A stretch of 64,000 bases of DNA from Hymenolepis diminuta. Lineage: Eukaryota; Platyhelminthes; Cestoda; Cyclophyllidea; Hymenolepididae. The translations under genes were made by a program, and so were the position numbers. The first letter of the stretch is position 1. Every line of letters begins with the position of its first letter. Location: the NCBI GenBank assembly GCA_900708905.1, contig CAADRB010000005.1, forward strand, positions 2,385,689 through 2,449,688, read 5' to 3'. Positions 12,601 through 24,079 of this stretch are shown one piece after another. Under the pieces are notes generated by a model that worked only from the letters and a program-made list of their open reading frames with translations, had not been told where the DNA came from and did not search any database.

Positions 12601-13946
12601 GGATAGTGAGGATAAATGAATACCAGATCACGATCTTAAAGATTCAAAAAAGTGAAACTAATTGATAAGCTCCTTAGCAGGATGGAGAGCCGCAAATTTA
12701 CTAGAAAACTGGAGAGGTGATTAGTTATAGATTCAATGAGTTCTAAGAATTTAAGAGACTGGTTGAAGATAGGAGTTGTACAACTGCCCATTCTTTAAAC
12801 TCGCCCAATTTCAGATATTAGTTTCCCTCTACCATCAGACAGCTTAGTGTTGGGTTGTAAAGTATGCGGCCGTGATGCTACAAAAGAAATCGAATCTCTT
12901 TTCACTAAAATCAGCACAATTGTCTTGAAAACTATATGCCAATGAAATGAACTTCTCACTTATCGTGGTATTAAAGACAGAGGGGCAAATTGGAACTCAG
13001 GTTCCAGTGATATCCTTACCTTTTACCCTCCGGTAACACTTAAAGCAATATATCTTCATGTCGAAATTTTATTTGTTATACGGACAATAACTAATGATTT
13101 CTTGATCATATGGACTTAATAAGGAATAAAGGGATACCGATCCATGACTATGATCCAAGGACAGCTTTCACTACGTCCAAAACGATGCTAAAACTTGGGA
13201 CTCGGAAAAGTGGAATCATATGGTGATAAATATACTGGGTGTCTAATGGTATTCGTTTTTTATTCTCATTTTAGTCGCCATTACCAGTCTACCGTTCGTC
13301 AAGAGGCCATCCAATTCACCGTCCTAGAGGTAGCGGCATAGCATTTATTGATTCTAGTCCTCGAATGAGACCGAGCTTCTTCCAACCGCCCGTGATAACT
13401 CAATCAGTTCCCTCCACAAACATAGCACCTCCTCGTCAGTATTTCCCTGCTGTTAGCCAGCAGCAGTCTACTAACCCTGTCCTCCTTCAGCAGGAACCCA
13501 CCGTCCCCCTCCAATCCTTCACAAACGGTGTCCATACTGTCCAACCCCTAAGAAGCGTCCTTAGTGCACCCTCCAACCATCCGGTGCTAGTTGTAACAAG
13601 AGAGGTCAAAACTCCCACGGGTCAAGTCTTCCAACAGCGATTTACTCAACCAGTTCAACCCCCTCCCAAGTACCTTCAAGTAGTACGTAGAATACTTCCA
13701 GATGGTTCCGGACAGCCAACTGTGGTTGTAGCCCCCACATCTGTTCCACCTCCTACCAACCCCATTTCTCCACCACCAACTTCCCAAACCATTCAAATTT
13801 CAACCACCACCTCCTTGACTACGAATAGCACTCAGCAGCAGGCGGCAGTGCAGCCGGGAAGAAAGATAATCAAAGTTATTCGATCTTCTGTGCCAAATGC
13901 CATTCGTATCCTCCCTCCCAAACCTCCCTCTCCAAAACCATCCTGA
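674..13946 (+). CDS. SRCAP: SRCAP/Domino-type SWR1 chromatin-remodelling ATPase, 3' part (5' end outside window)
   Basis: Nine exons keep one frame: 674-1074, 1608-1835, 2654-3170, 5583-5917, 7185-7509, 8550-9054, 9755-10945, 11792-12061, 13275-13946, giving about 1,480 residues to a TGA. The first exon carries the end of the SNF2 N-lobe (ILMQLRKVCNHPNLF, then EPRPITSPF as in SRCAP). Exons 2-4 encode a long insertion of roughly 430 residues, the hallmark of the INO80/SWR1 class. Exons 5-6 hold the helicase C-lobe: VLIFTQMARMLDILEQF, STRSGGLGVNLTGAD, DWNPTMDAQAQDR, then CHRIGQ across the 7509/8550 junction. Exon 7 is acidic and has three AT-hook cores (near in-window residues 977, 1088 and 1135). 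The C-terminus is Q/P/S-rich. By family, it exchanges H2A for H2A.Z in the nucleus. EP400 is the alternative paralogue, but the TSPF region and AT hooks favour SRCAP. Confidence 0.93.
1253..1400 (-). repeat. Degenerate tRNA-headed SINE, family 1
   Basis: It shares ordered blocks with the copies at 8120, 20470, 48005 and (opposite strand) 48935: gtgttttctaacactcat, gggttag, agccaggcttaacc, agcgcggttggtca and a tail resembling a tRNA B-box region (atcaatgggtatcga). It sits in SRCAP intron 1 of the visible part. The copy is diverged and its ends are approximate. Confidence 0.5.
2055..2260 (+). repeat. Possible non-LTR retrotransposon remnant
   Basis: In one frame the stretch reads as protein-like, basic sequence (RRRLRLWAALKS, then after one stop VIRFQKRLKGKL and VKAYRSGRQSLWFD), reminiscent of the linker before the reverse transcriptase of some non-LTR elements. 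It lies in an intron of SRCAP. No catalytic RT motif is visible, so this is only a suggestion. Confidence 0.2.
3430..4790 (+). mobile_element. Mariner-like DNA transposon, dead copy 1
   Basis: The terminal inverted repeats match: left end CTGGATGTGTAAAGTATCTG and right end (read inward) CAGGGTGCGTAAGGCATCTG, continuing to a shared GACAC. TA precedes the left end; the right flank is AA, a decayed target duplication. Inside is a broken Tc1/mariner transposase, read in several frames from about 3544 to 4600. Visible are an N-terminal helix-turn-helix region (KRHAVLVSIKAK, CKVRKELLNEN), QQDSA with the second catalytic Asp, and [14 protein letters not shown]. The first catalytic Asp appears as His (codon 4013-4015), and the third is a stop codon (4428-4430, within SP*LNHFDYYV). 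It lies in SRCAP intron 3 of the visible part and is not functional. Confidence 0.88.
7675..7790 (+). repeat. tRNA-like SINE head
   Basis: An A-box-like block (ggtggcgtaggag) is followed about 35 nt later by a B-box-like block (ggtcattaaatcgacccc). The spacing suits an internal Pol III promoter of a tRNA-derived SINE. It lies in a SRCAP intron. I could not fold it into a functional tRNA. Confidence 0.35.
8120..8285 (-). repeat. tRNA-headed SINE, family 1, best-preserved head
   Basis: Read on the minus strand, the head has an A box (TTGGCGCAGCAG) and a B box (GGTCATGGGTTCAATACC) at tRNA-like spacing. The tail matches the other family members (cgttttccgacacttatcgg, gggtttaggag on the plus strand). 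It sits in the intron just before the SRCAP exon carrying CHRIGQ. Confidence 0.6.
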
Positions 13947-14394
13947 TATGAAGATATGTAAATGCTGTGTGTATATATATGTGCGTATGAATGTTTTATT
14001 AGGAGGTGCTTGTCTATTTATATGTGTCTAATGGTTGCTTGTATAGTACTACCAATATTGAGGATGATTTTATCCATCATGATATAAGGAATGAAAATAT
14101 ATTTTGAAATGACGGACCGTGTTTGTTTTGTTGAATTTTGTTTGGGGATAATGGCGTGTAATAACGAAGATTGAGCGAGATTGCTTCTATCCTAGCAAAT
14201 TCCGAAATTCTGGGAGTGAAACCAATTTGCTATGGGGTGGTATGAAATGATATATGGCAATAAAGAAGTGAGATGATTTACCGGTTGATATTTAACCAAT
14301 GGGCGACAGGGGGGCGCACGTAATAGGGTACTAAAATAGATGTGAATGGATGGGTTAGTAGTCAACTGCGCATTGATTGCATAGTCTTGGAGTT

Positions 14395-14530
14395 GTAAGC
14401 CACTCGGCACGTTGCTACTGAGGAATTGGAAGTAGCAACCTCTCCAGACTATAGGGAAGCATGCAGATCCGCTTTAACTTAAATTGGACCGATGAGAAGA
14501 TAGGACTCGAGCTTTAATTTTAATCTCAAA
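14395..14530 (+). repeat. Dispersed repeat, copy 1 of 2
   Basis: It shares the blocks ggcacgttg, gttac/gctac, ttggaagtag, agcaacct, aggaaagcat/agggaagcat and a later gagcttt/gctcct with 24080-24250 in the same orientation. The identity is diffuse and the element is not recognised. Confidence 0.35.
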
Positions 14531-14570
14531 TCCTTTCATTATATTTTGTCTTGCTCATAAGATATTCTTT

Positions 14571-14576
14571 AATAAA
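14571..14576 (+). terminator. Candidate poly(A) signal for SRCAP
   Basis: This is the first canonical AATAAA I see after the SRCAP stop codon. It lies about 625 nt downstream, so a nearer variant hexamer (for example AATGAA at about 14091) may be used instead. Confidence 0.3.
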
Positions 14577-15757
14577 TCTTTATTTAAACCACCCTTTAAA
14601 TACTAATAATCGATAAAACGGGGTTAAGTGTAAAAGTTGGACCTATTTGGGTGTAGTAAAAAACTATATTTTCCCTCGAATAGAATAGTCTTGATTTGGA
14701 TAACAGTCGTTTTTATCTTTTTGTAAAATCAATCGGTGACTATCTTAGTTGGGGAATACATTAAATATTAGTTGTCCTAAGATTTGAAGTGTCATAACGG
14801 TCAGTGTGCACGATTGCCAATTTGGAGGTCAAGGGTCTGATTCTCATTAGTGTAAGATCAGCAGTATTGGTTGAAGAGAGCGAAAAGGTCAAATTGACAG
14901 GATGGTATTTTCTGCCCTAGATAAGTGGTAGAAATGCTTTCCTTTAAAAGAATTAGGACTAATAGTGACGTTGTCATTTATAGTACAACCAATCAGGTTG
15001 AATACTTGAAATAAGTATTCAAGTGAAAGGGGCATGGTGGCATCTGCGCTATTTTGAAGAATCCGATCCTGATTGTTAGAAGGCATGGGAGACTCAAAAG
15101 TGACTGGCCATTAAATTCAGCCAACTAGTTTACCTTTCCCTTTGACTAATTTATTCATTTGTAAAATTTAGTTTAGATGATAATTAATATGGTAAGATCA
15201 TGTAAAATATTCCAGAATCCAACCTTTTCATAAAATTGAAACAATGGACACTTCTGGTAATTTCATGCTAAAATTTCGGAACTCGAACGCTGAATGGGTG
15301 AAATCTCAAAATTTGAATTTGATTTCATCAAATTAAGATGAGAAATTGGGAAATTTGGTTTTGGTTTCATATTAACCATAAGTCATATTGTTAACACAGC
15401 TTTAGTTGTTTGCATGACGTGGATTGAAAGATTCAAAATAATTCACCGAACGATTTCAATTTCCTTCGTGGCGCACTATATGTTTGTCAATCTGAAAAAT
15501 TTTTTCTGAACTAAATAGACTCTTTGGTCCTAAGTTAAGATATTATATATTTTTTCGACATTTGAACTTCCAACATGATTTCATTTAACACAGGAAATCA
15601 ATAATTTAAATAATTTGTGTAAACAATAGCCATCGATTGATTAATTGACGATCAGCTGTTCGTACATCTGTTCGACTTAAGCGCAAGAATTTCGACAGCA
15701 TTTGGTGTTAAAAGTTCGTTTATTGCTTAACATTTAACTATTTTGTTCGTTTAATAC

Positions 15758-16406
15758 ATGTATCAGCCTCAAAATTACAATTATTCTAACCGAAGGCGAA
15801 ACGGAAGGCGAAATCATGCAAAGTTTCGTCAGAACGTTCCTCCACCAATTGAGTAAGGCTTCACAATTTCCTAATGTGAGATTTAATAGGATACAAAGGA
15901 ATTTCAATGCTTCCTGTATTTCGAGGTACCCACAGGCTGCTTACATTCAAGACCCATCCTTCTTTTCGTTATATCCACAAGCTTCATCATACAGTCCCAC
16001 TCCATTCCCGACTTTGTATAACCAGTCTCAGATGTTACCGTTCTATGATCCAGCCATCGTTAATATTCCTCAAAATATGTTTTTACCGGAATATTTTCCA
16101 GAGACTTTCCAATTTCCACAGCTTCCTATAAATTCACCAATGGATACGTTTGGAAATAATCTTAGTACGCTTTTATACGCCTGTCTACTTAATACTGTGG
16201 AAGGCATGACCTCTAGAAAGTCACAGACAAATAATGAGTCCGTGACTGAAGATGATGATGGAATTCGAATAGTAATCAGACCATTTACGATTGATTCAAG
16301 CCGATTTACAAAAGAGGAGTTGAATTATCAAAATGATATTGTGTCAAGTACCTCCGAGGAAGAAAAGAAAGATGAAATGTCAACTACGTGTGAGGGAAAT
16401 AAATAA
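15758..16406 (+). CDS. Unrecognised small protein gene with a 37-nt intron
   Basis: Preferred model: ATG at 15758, exon 15758-15852, intron 15853-15889 (gtaagg...taatag), exon 15890-16406, 203 residues. The upstream ATG frame runs into a stop unless these 37 nt are removed. Their removal joins it exactly in phase to the long downstream frame. The unspliced alternative starts at ATG 15816 and gives 196 residues with a different N-terminus (MQSFVRTF). The spliced N-terminus is Q/N/Y-rich then Arg-rich (SNRRRNGRR). The middle is rich in P, Y, F and S with no membrane segment. The C-terminus has a short IRIVIRPF stretch and an acidic tail (TSEEEKKDE). An AATAAA lies 59 nt past the stop, which supports a real transcription unit. 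No family is recognised; it may be lineage-restricted. Confidence 0.6.
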
Positions 16407-18496
16407 TATATCTCTTAGTATATTTATTGGTTCTATAATGAGTAATATTTGTAAAAATAACAAAAATAAAGTTTGGATTTTTAGAAAAAGTACGGAACTT
16501 TCTTCTTTATATTTCTGATGATAAATCATTTACCTGGTTAGTGACTTACCTTTGCACTTTTTGGTTATAATGAAAAGGATATTTTATTTATTTAAGATTT
16601 CATTTACTACTTAAACGTTATGTGTGTATATAAATTTCGGAATATGTACAATATCGGAATAAAATTCATTGATGTATTTCGTTTCTTTTTCATAATCCGA
16701 TATACACTTAAGAGAGAATGTTATTATCACTGCATGTACCAAACTGGTTACTTCGGAATCTGAGATGTTCAGTATTGAGGATACACAATCAGTGCTATAT
16801 TCAGAGAACATATCTAGTCGTGTTCAAACATTTAAATATTTATTTTCGGTGCTTCTTCAGTTCCAATTTAGTAATAAAGAACGACAATAAAAGAGTGTGA
16901 AGAAGTCAAATCGTCTAGTTTTTTGAATGCAATATTTGAAATTCTTAGCACAAAGGTATGACACTGAGAAAATTATTATTATTATTATTTGCACCGGCAT
17001 TCATAAACGGAGGTTCACGTTCACCTCTATCTTCCAAAAACAATTATTTCACCATCCAGTTCTAATTCTTTGTGTTAGAAAGCGCATATTTCAAGCTACG
17101 TATCTATAGAAATTGAAAGATTCCAATCTTTATAGTTTTAGCCGCTATAAGCCGAAATTTGTAACTTTAGTACTTACTAAAGGTGCCTTGGCATTTTAAC
17201 TACTTAGTTTAATTATTTCGTTCATGACTGTGACATTTCTTAAGGAGATATGTTTTAATGTTTGTGGACCTCAATTGCTAATTTTAACAAGGCCAAAATT
17301 TATAGAAGGACAACTGTATCTAAGTTACTTATGAGCACTATAGACGATAATCATTCATTTATTACGATTAATCTAAGAATTTAGGTAAAAATCAGCAGTA
17401 AGCACATTATATACACAAAGTGATCACAATTTTGTTTCCTAAGATCATTTGCAACAAAAAATAGAGAAGGACAAAGAAAATACGTCAAAAATGGAAATAA
17501 TCGGCCTTTATTATGAAAAAGACGTAAAATGAAAATAATATAAAGACAAGATAGTCTGAGCGATTCTCATTGAAATGGGGGTTGGGACAGAAGCCCAGGC
17601 ATAAATCTTTTAAGTATTATAAATTCAAGTTTTTTTCGTTTTAGCATGTAAAATGACTGTGGAGACGTAAGACAATCGGAAAAAAAGAAGCGAGAAGGAA
17701 GAATAAGAAAGGTTCATCAGGCCCAACTCGTCATTTTGTCAGAAAAGATATCCATCGGATCTGGTAAGGCATCACATAAACCAGATGAAAAACCCAAGCG
17801 ACTTTGAGAATTGTTATATTAAGTAATCGACAAAGCTCTCAGTGATCAAGCTCTCAATTCGCCTTGATCACTGATTACTACAAAGAAGTTTTCAGAGACA
17901 AATTGTCTTAGTGGCATGCTGCTGGTACAATATTTCAGGTCTTGGCTAATCTCCCGGTTCTTCCGTCATTTTTACTAATATCCACTCTAACGACAGAATA
18001 GAGATGTAGCCGTATATCATAAATGTTATGCGAGGTTTTAATAATACAGCTGCAGTAATTGAAATATTAGAAACGAGTAGAATTGATTAAATTGGTAATT
18101 TTAGTAACGTCATATCAACATTTATTAGTCAAAGATTACAGTATGTATGATTCGAAGGATTTAGCTTGTTCAATAGCACCATTGACAATAAATAGTAATT
18201 ATCAAAACTGACACGAAATACGGACAGAAATTTACACTTTCTGAACTTGCAATTGGATCTACACATAAAATATAGTTACGGCGTTAAATTATTTTAAGCT
18301 TTATGAACTATAACTTAAACCAAACATTCTAAAACATTAAAAAGGTTAAACATAGTATGTAGAATAAGTGAAAATAAGAAAAATAAGACAACATTGGTGA
18401 ATATGAATAATTTTAATAAACATTTGGTCATCGTTTAAATGTCTAAATTTAATATAAATTCTTGCCGCGGAAATTATTTTGTCTGACCTTTTACAG
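16407..18496. other. Intergenic spacer, orphan gene to UTP23
   Basis: This spacer is AT-rich with no convincing coding region. It contains a short TTA microsatellite at about 16974-16990. The last bases before the UTP23 ATG form a splice-acceptor-like sequence (ttttacag at 18489-18496). Confidence 0.6.
16465..16470 (+). terminator. Poly(A) signal of the orphan gene
   Basis: A canonical AATAAA lies 59 nt after the TAA at 16404-16406, a normal distance for a compact 3' UTR. Confidence 0.55.
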
Positions 18497-19472
18497 ATGC
18501 GGGTGAGGAGGACACGTCAGATATCTAAGGTTTTAGAAGTTTATGAAAGGTGCTTTGGACTTGATGCTAAAAACCTGGAAATTTTCTTGGATTATACTTT
18601 CGTTAGACAATCGTTGGTAAATAGTATTAATATCAAAGAAAGTATTACAAACTTGGTTGGGCGTGGATTGCGATTAGTTACCTCATCTTGCGTCATCGCA
18701 GAATGTGAAGCGCTCGGAGCTCTTTTCCTCAGTACTCTTGGCTTTCTCAAAGATATCACTGAGTTAAAATGTCATCATGAGTACAATCCGTCTCTTGGGG
18801 CAACTTGGTGCATTCGAAAGAGAATGCGTGTGGCTAGGAAGCATGGCATTTTCAGGCGATTGAGAAAGGACGAGAAGTGTTTCTTATTCGCTCTGGCCTC
18901 GAACGATCCACGATTGCAGGAGTTTGCACGAACTGTTCCTGGGATGCCTATTTTTTTCGTGGCTCAACGTTGTATCAACACTGAGCCTATTCCGGATACC
19001 ACACAGCATATCATTAATGAAATAACAGCCAAAAGTTTACAGATGAATGAGTCTGAGGTGGGTTCCTTTTTACTTACTTCACGTGTCATTATTGATCAGC
19101 AGAAATTGGATATATAGAGACAGAATTTGGACCAGTGTAATCAATTTTTAATTTCTTTTTCAGCGTTCAAGATTGCAGCAGATAGAGGAGAAGTTTGGTC
19201 TCCAGAAGGCTGAATTGAAAAGAAAGAAAAAGAGGGGCCCTTCTGGTCCAAATCCTCTTTCTTGTCGTAAAAAGGCCACCGTCACAACCACCATCTCGGT
19301 ATCCCGTGACCCGACAGCAAACTCGAATGAACTACCGAAACGACGTCGAAGGAAGCCGCATCGAGCGCTTCACAAGACACTTTCGGTTCGTCTTGAATTG
19401 AATCAACTTTACGGAACACCAATATGCAAAAAGAAGTCTTCAGAGCTAAATGGCGTCGCTGTTAATATGTGA
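18497..19472 (+). CDS. UTP23: UTP23, PIN-domain SSU-processome factor
   Basis: Two exons, 18497-19057 and 19164-19472, joined in phase 0 across a 106-nt intron, give 289 residues. The family acts in the nucleolus in early 18S rRNA maturation, as part of the SSU processome and in snR30/U17 release. The start MRVRRTRQISK aligns with the family's basic N-terminus, and FLDYTFVRQSL with the first PIN strand. Candidate PIN acidic residues are D32, E69 and D137. The strongest marker is GPSGPNPLSC at residues 212-221 after a Lys-rich helix, a motif typical of UTP23 rather than FCF1. A Cys/His cluster (C92, H93, H94, C105) may correspond to the family zinc site. The C-terminus is a basic tail (KRRRRKPHR). 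The reading frame is open 18 nt upstream of the ATG, but that part looks like an acceptor, not protein. Confidence 0.88.
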
Positions 19473-19926
19473 ATTCTTTGTTTTTTATCTTTGTAAATAT
19501 GTATTTAGATTATCATTTTGCTTATTTTCCCTTTCTGTGTTTGTTCTCTGAAACATTTAATCGGAATTCGTAAATGGTAAGGCTTTTGGATACTCCGGTT
19601 TTATCGTGAGATAGCCTCACAAGAATTTACAGGCAATCCGATCGGGTAAAGGGAAGCTGAATTTCAGTTGTGGGGTGTTAATATTTTGTGAAAAGACTAT
19701 AGCTCAATAGCCTGTAGTACCTTCGCACCCTTACTCATAGGCCTGCACGGTCTCTATATGTTGCGCGCATACTGCCTCATACCTCTATCCTAATTCTCTA
19801 TTGCTCAACAACGAACAGAGGACTTGCAATCAGCTAAACGCCTGTTACAAGCCGGGTTATCCTTGCTCAGTACTGACGCCATTCTCTTCCCACTTTCCTC
19901 CTTTGCCATTTCATTCTCAAATGTCC

Positions 19927-19932
19927 AATAAA
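19927..19932 (+). terminator. Candidate poly(A) signal for UTP23
   Basis: This canonical AATAAA lies about 455 nt after the UTP23 stop. I did not find a closer one. Confidence 0.3.
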
Positions 19933-20469
19933 TACACGGTTCTTTTTAAGTCTTGGTCTTGTATCCTTTTAGCTGTTAAGAGGATCATTAGTTTAGGATT
20001 GGGATTTTCAAGCTTCATTTGGTCAGACTCTTAGAGTAGCTTTACTGTCAGTATTAGAGTTGCTTTATTGCTGAACTGGATTCAGCCTACAGCTTTAAGC
20101 CATCAGCGTAGAATGCAGATAACCTACGATACCTTTGCTCTTCCAAGCATTGGGAAGGTCGATGGATGGGGTTCATCTGCAATTTATTTTCGCATTCTGT
20201 AAGTTTATAGATAGCATACTTATGCTAGCGGATACATGGTTTTGGATTTTAGCTTCTGGGCGAAAGTAAGATAATTTGGCCAGTAGAATTCAGGACTTTT
20301 TAGTTGATCACAACTCAATACACGAATTGAAAAAACTGTGCTGGCATTTTTCAGATTAGAGGCCGATATGCATTTTTATAAAAGTCCCACGGCGAAAATA
20401 TTAACATTACTCAGGATTGAGGATCTCTTTCTGATAGATGATGATAGAGACGGATAACCCTCAAGTCCT

Positions 20470-20690
20470 TTTCAGAGAGTGTTTTCCAACGCTCATTTCG
20501 GGCTTAGTGAGGTAGCATTATGAAGCTCCCTTGGTAGAAAGCCGAATTACGCAGTTCTCTTTATTAGCCAGATTTTGCCAATGTGGCGGGTTGGTTATGC
20601 ACTGATGGACCTTGAACTCGTGATCTCTGAGTTCGAAAACGAGCGTGGCACGATTTAGGCAAGTGATGTATACCTTTTGGATTTTATTTT
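20470..20690 (-). repeat. Degenerate tRNA-headed SINE, family 1
   Basis: It has the family blocks gtgttttccaacgctcat, cgggcttagtg, tattagccagattt and gcgggttggtta. The head region resembles a B box read on the minus strand (gatcacgagttcaaggtcc). It lies between UTP23 and KLC. Confidence 0.5.
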
Positions 20691-21597
20691 TTCTCTCTTT
20701 TTTGTAATCCCGCATTCCTCTGCCAAACAGTTTACTTCCGTCTAATAGGAATTACCCGAATTTACCAGTTTCAAAAGATTGGATGGTGGTACAATCCAAA
20801 CTAGGTTTTGAGAGTTGTTAGCATAAAATGTTGTTTGCGACTAGCGTGTTTTGTCTTCTAATAGCGAATGATTTAGCGGCTTCGGATATACATTTTCTTT
20901 TAATATTAAATGATTTAGAACTGATTTATAAATGTGCCATAATGAAAATAGGTTTTAAATGTGTCTTACCCAATAGGCTTATATAGAATTATATACGTAT
21001 TAAATGATTGCCTGGTCAGCCAACAATTGCAGCTACAGTTGTTTCAGTGGTGATCTTATATATCCTGACAAGATCGTAGAAATCTGATTATCGATAATCT
21101 TGTGCACGAAAGATGAAGCTTGCGAGTTTCTTTCGAGTACACCGAAAGTGTTTGGTTAGGCTTCTTAACAATATGCTTCTATATCCTTGCCCTCTGTTTA
21201 TGGACAGTCTGTTAAAATAATGAAAAAATATCTTCAAAGCATAGTCCCAACAGACGTATTCAGTCACTCTTCCGACTTCTAATTTTGGATAAATTAGTGC
21301 TGATAGTAAGCAGCTCTGGAATGAAATTTTAGCCATCTCAAGCTCCCCGTTAACAGGTTAATACTATGGACATTTCAGTTAGCTTTAGGAAACCCTAAAA
21401 GGCTGATATTGGTTGAAAGGTGTATGGCCTAAACATACTGTTTTGCTATTGCTTTCGATCTCCCACATGGAAAAAGTTTAAAATAATCAGTTCTATTTTA
21501 TTAACAGTAGCATGTGTAAACCGAATTAGAAAATTAAGCCATCCTTTTATGAGGTGATCAAATATCCCCAAGGCAAAGCAGAGATTCCAGCTGATAA

Positions 21598-21623
21598 GTG
21601 TGTGTGTGTGTGTGTGTGTGTGT
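21598..21623. repeat. GT dinucleotide microsatellite
   Basis: It consists of 13 uninterrupted GT units. Confidence 0.95.
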
Positions 21624-22874
21624 AAAGCGTGTAGACTTCTTTACTTCTGCAAGCCCTTGTGCGCCGCCAATTATTTTGCATTCCGCATTTCTTTTAGCCG
21701 CTTAATATACTTCAAAATTTTAGTTGCGCACTAAAAAAACATACCTGATTAGGTAAAAGTTCATCCAAATTTGCATTGCGCCTGTGAAATGAGATTGGTT
21801 GTCTCTGACAAATAATTAATTGTATATCGTGAGAATAGCCTACTGTACATATATTTACGGTTTATTCTCAGAGGAAACTTGAGATTTTTTGTTTCATATA
21901 CACACATTTTGTAAGAGCTTAAGTATCTACTAATAAAAAGAGTCCCTTTAGATGATTTTAATCGAAAATCTCCGGCTCTATAAGATATATATGCGCAAGT
22001 TAAGCTGGACAACGCCAGAAAAATAAATAACTTGGGTAATTAATAACATTACATTATTACGCAGTTATGATTTGACAGTAAAATAATCACCAGAGAACAT
22101 CAGAATTTGTATGAGAATTATTTTTTAGTGAATCTAGCTAACGACAAATAAGTTAAATATTTTGCCTAAAACACTTATGTGAACACGCTAAGTCAAAAAC
22201 AATTTAGCATCCTCATTTCGTCTTATTAGGATTAAAAGAAAGAGAAAATACACGAAGAAAATTTTGTGTACTCCATTTTAATTGATGCACTGCCCACACA
22301 TTAAGCGGAAGTGGTGTGATTCTTTGAAGCAGAGTTCAGCAGAGAGCGTTTTGTTTTTGAAAAAGTCTTAAGAGGCGTTAAGGCTATTTATCTCCTGTTG
22401 TTTATTTGATCAAAAGAAAATAAGCAAATAAGTTCGCATTGTGCATGAAGAAGTGTAGCTTTCATTACATATTTCCCGAAATTGCAGTTCGAGGAATTTG
22501 TTCTTAATTAAACAATGATTCCTCACGGACCTGAGTTATAAATATTGCCCCTTCGTCTTTTTTAAAAGCATTCATGGTTTAAGATATATCCAAACGTCAT
22601 GTTTGAAACGTAATTTTAAATTGCACTGGATATCAATTGTCATTAAGGGAGGCTTGTGTGAAATTACGCAGAATAGATAAATCTTCCCGCTGCGACAATC
22701 CTAACTCTACCTGCAGCAAGAAAAGAGAACGCCAGCAAAGGTATAAACACGTACTACTTCATTTACCCGGATATCAAGCGGAGAACCGTTTCTTATTGGG
22801 ACATTTAATAAGATATAAGGCCATAAGGAGTTAAAAGGTTAAGCAAACATGTAAAAAGTCGGGTTAATGGGTCA

Positions 22875-23290
22875 CAGGTTATTATTACTGCCACAGTAAA
22901 AAAAAAATTTACAATTTTTAATTGTGGGAAGCACCTAAGAGCGGTTAATGGGAAGCCTAATAAATGATAAAAGAGAGGGGGTCAAAGAGGTGATGAGAGC
23001 AACGTCACGGTATCAGTCCCACTCCATTGGATTTGAGTAGTTAAATATTTACTAAACGGGTAGCCCACGTCCCAAAATTCAAATTTCATGATTTGTCTCC
23101 TAGATTGCAACAAATGTTTATCTACGATGTTCAGTGCTTATCGGCCTATGTTAATCAAGAATGGATGGTCTTACTACTTCAATTCATTGTTTTCTTCACA
23201 ACATTGAGAGGACAAAATGATCTTGCATGGTATTCAGCAGCTTAGTTTTAACAAAGCGGAGATGAAATAGCTACACATTTTAAGTTAACA
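22875..23290 (+). repeat. Unidentified three-copy repeat, copy A
   Basis: The start (attattactgccacagta, poly-A run, aatttacaatttttaattgt, gggaagc) and the end (acaaaatgatctt, gcggagatgaaatagcta) match copies B (37088) and C (47255) in the same order and orientation. The middle keeps cacgtcccaaaattcaaa and tcatgatttgtctcc. It is more decayed in frame than B and C. The class is unknown. Confidence 0.65.
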
Positions 23291-24079
23291 GAGCTCTATC
23301 CCCCCAAACCAAATGTAAAAGCTAAGCCAATTTCAAGCCAACTTAAATGAATCTTGCATTTAAAAGTATATTAAAATTAGCAGTAGAATAGGTGAATACT
23401 TTGACAATAAAGGCTTAAAAGGCCACGAATTCCTATTGATCCATTGGACTACCGGACCTTGATATTTGTTTAGACAAAGTAATCAACCTTGGCTCGAAAT
23501 TAGAGAGGTTTTATTTGTTCAAAGATGCCAGATGCAACACAAAAGAGGAAAGGAATTGTTTTCATAATTTCGAGCCATAGAGAGGAAGTTTGTTTATACC
23601 AAGTTAGAAGGTGAAAATTGTCGAGACGCCTTAAATACTTCAAAAAAAGAATGAAAAGGGAGAGGTGCACCCCTTCTTGGGATGAAATGACGAATTTAAA
23701 GGGGGGAGGGGGGGCCATGGCGCGAGGAGAACGTTCTGGAAGTTCCGAGAAATACACCGAGAGGGAAACACAGCCTGAGTGGGAGAGAGGAATAAGCCAC
23801 GAGAAAGAAAAAAACACGATTTTTGCTATTTTAACGACACGAAAGGGAACTTAGAACTAGGGGGAGGAGAGATTCGAGACGACTAAACGAAAAATAATGA
23901 ACGGTAGTTGCAATTTCGTGGTAACAGAATGGCTGCCAGGGACACCATTTGAAGTTTCTGGACAACTTGATGGCAATGTTGAAATCTGTAAAGAAGACAA
24001 ACAGATAAATGGTCAGTTGAATAAAAATGAACTGCGAACATAAGAGAGCTAGATAACTCTCGCTCTGCTAAAATTTTGG

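Larger units (their letters stand above)
13947..15757. other. Intergenic spacer, SRCAP to orphan gene
   Basis: I find no convincing gene. A canonical AATAAA lies at 14571-14576, about 625 nt after the SRCAP stop. A repeat shared with 24080-24250 lies at about 14395-14530. A tRNA-like fragment is at about 14775-14880, and a perfect 10-bp hairpin at 14998-15022. The last 250 nt are AT-rich and presumably hold the promoter of the next gene, but no motif stands out. Confidence 0.6.

Noticed and set aside
23500..23854. Overlapping open frames on both strands near a G-run
   Set aside because: Open frames on both strands here reflect purine/pyrimidine asymmetry; there is no motif, start context or splice partner.
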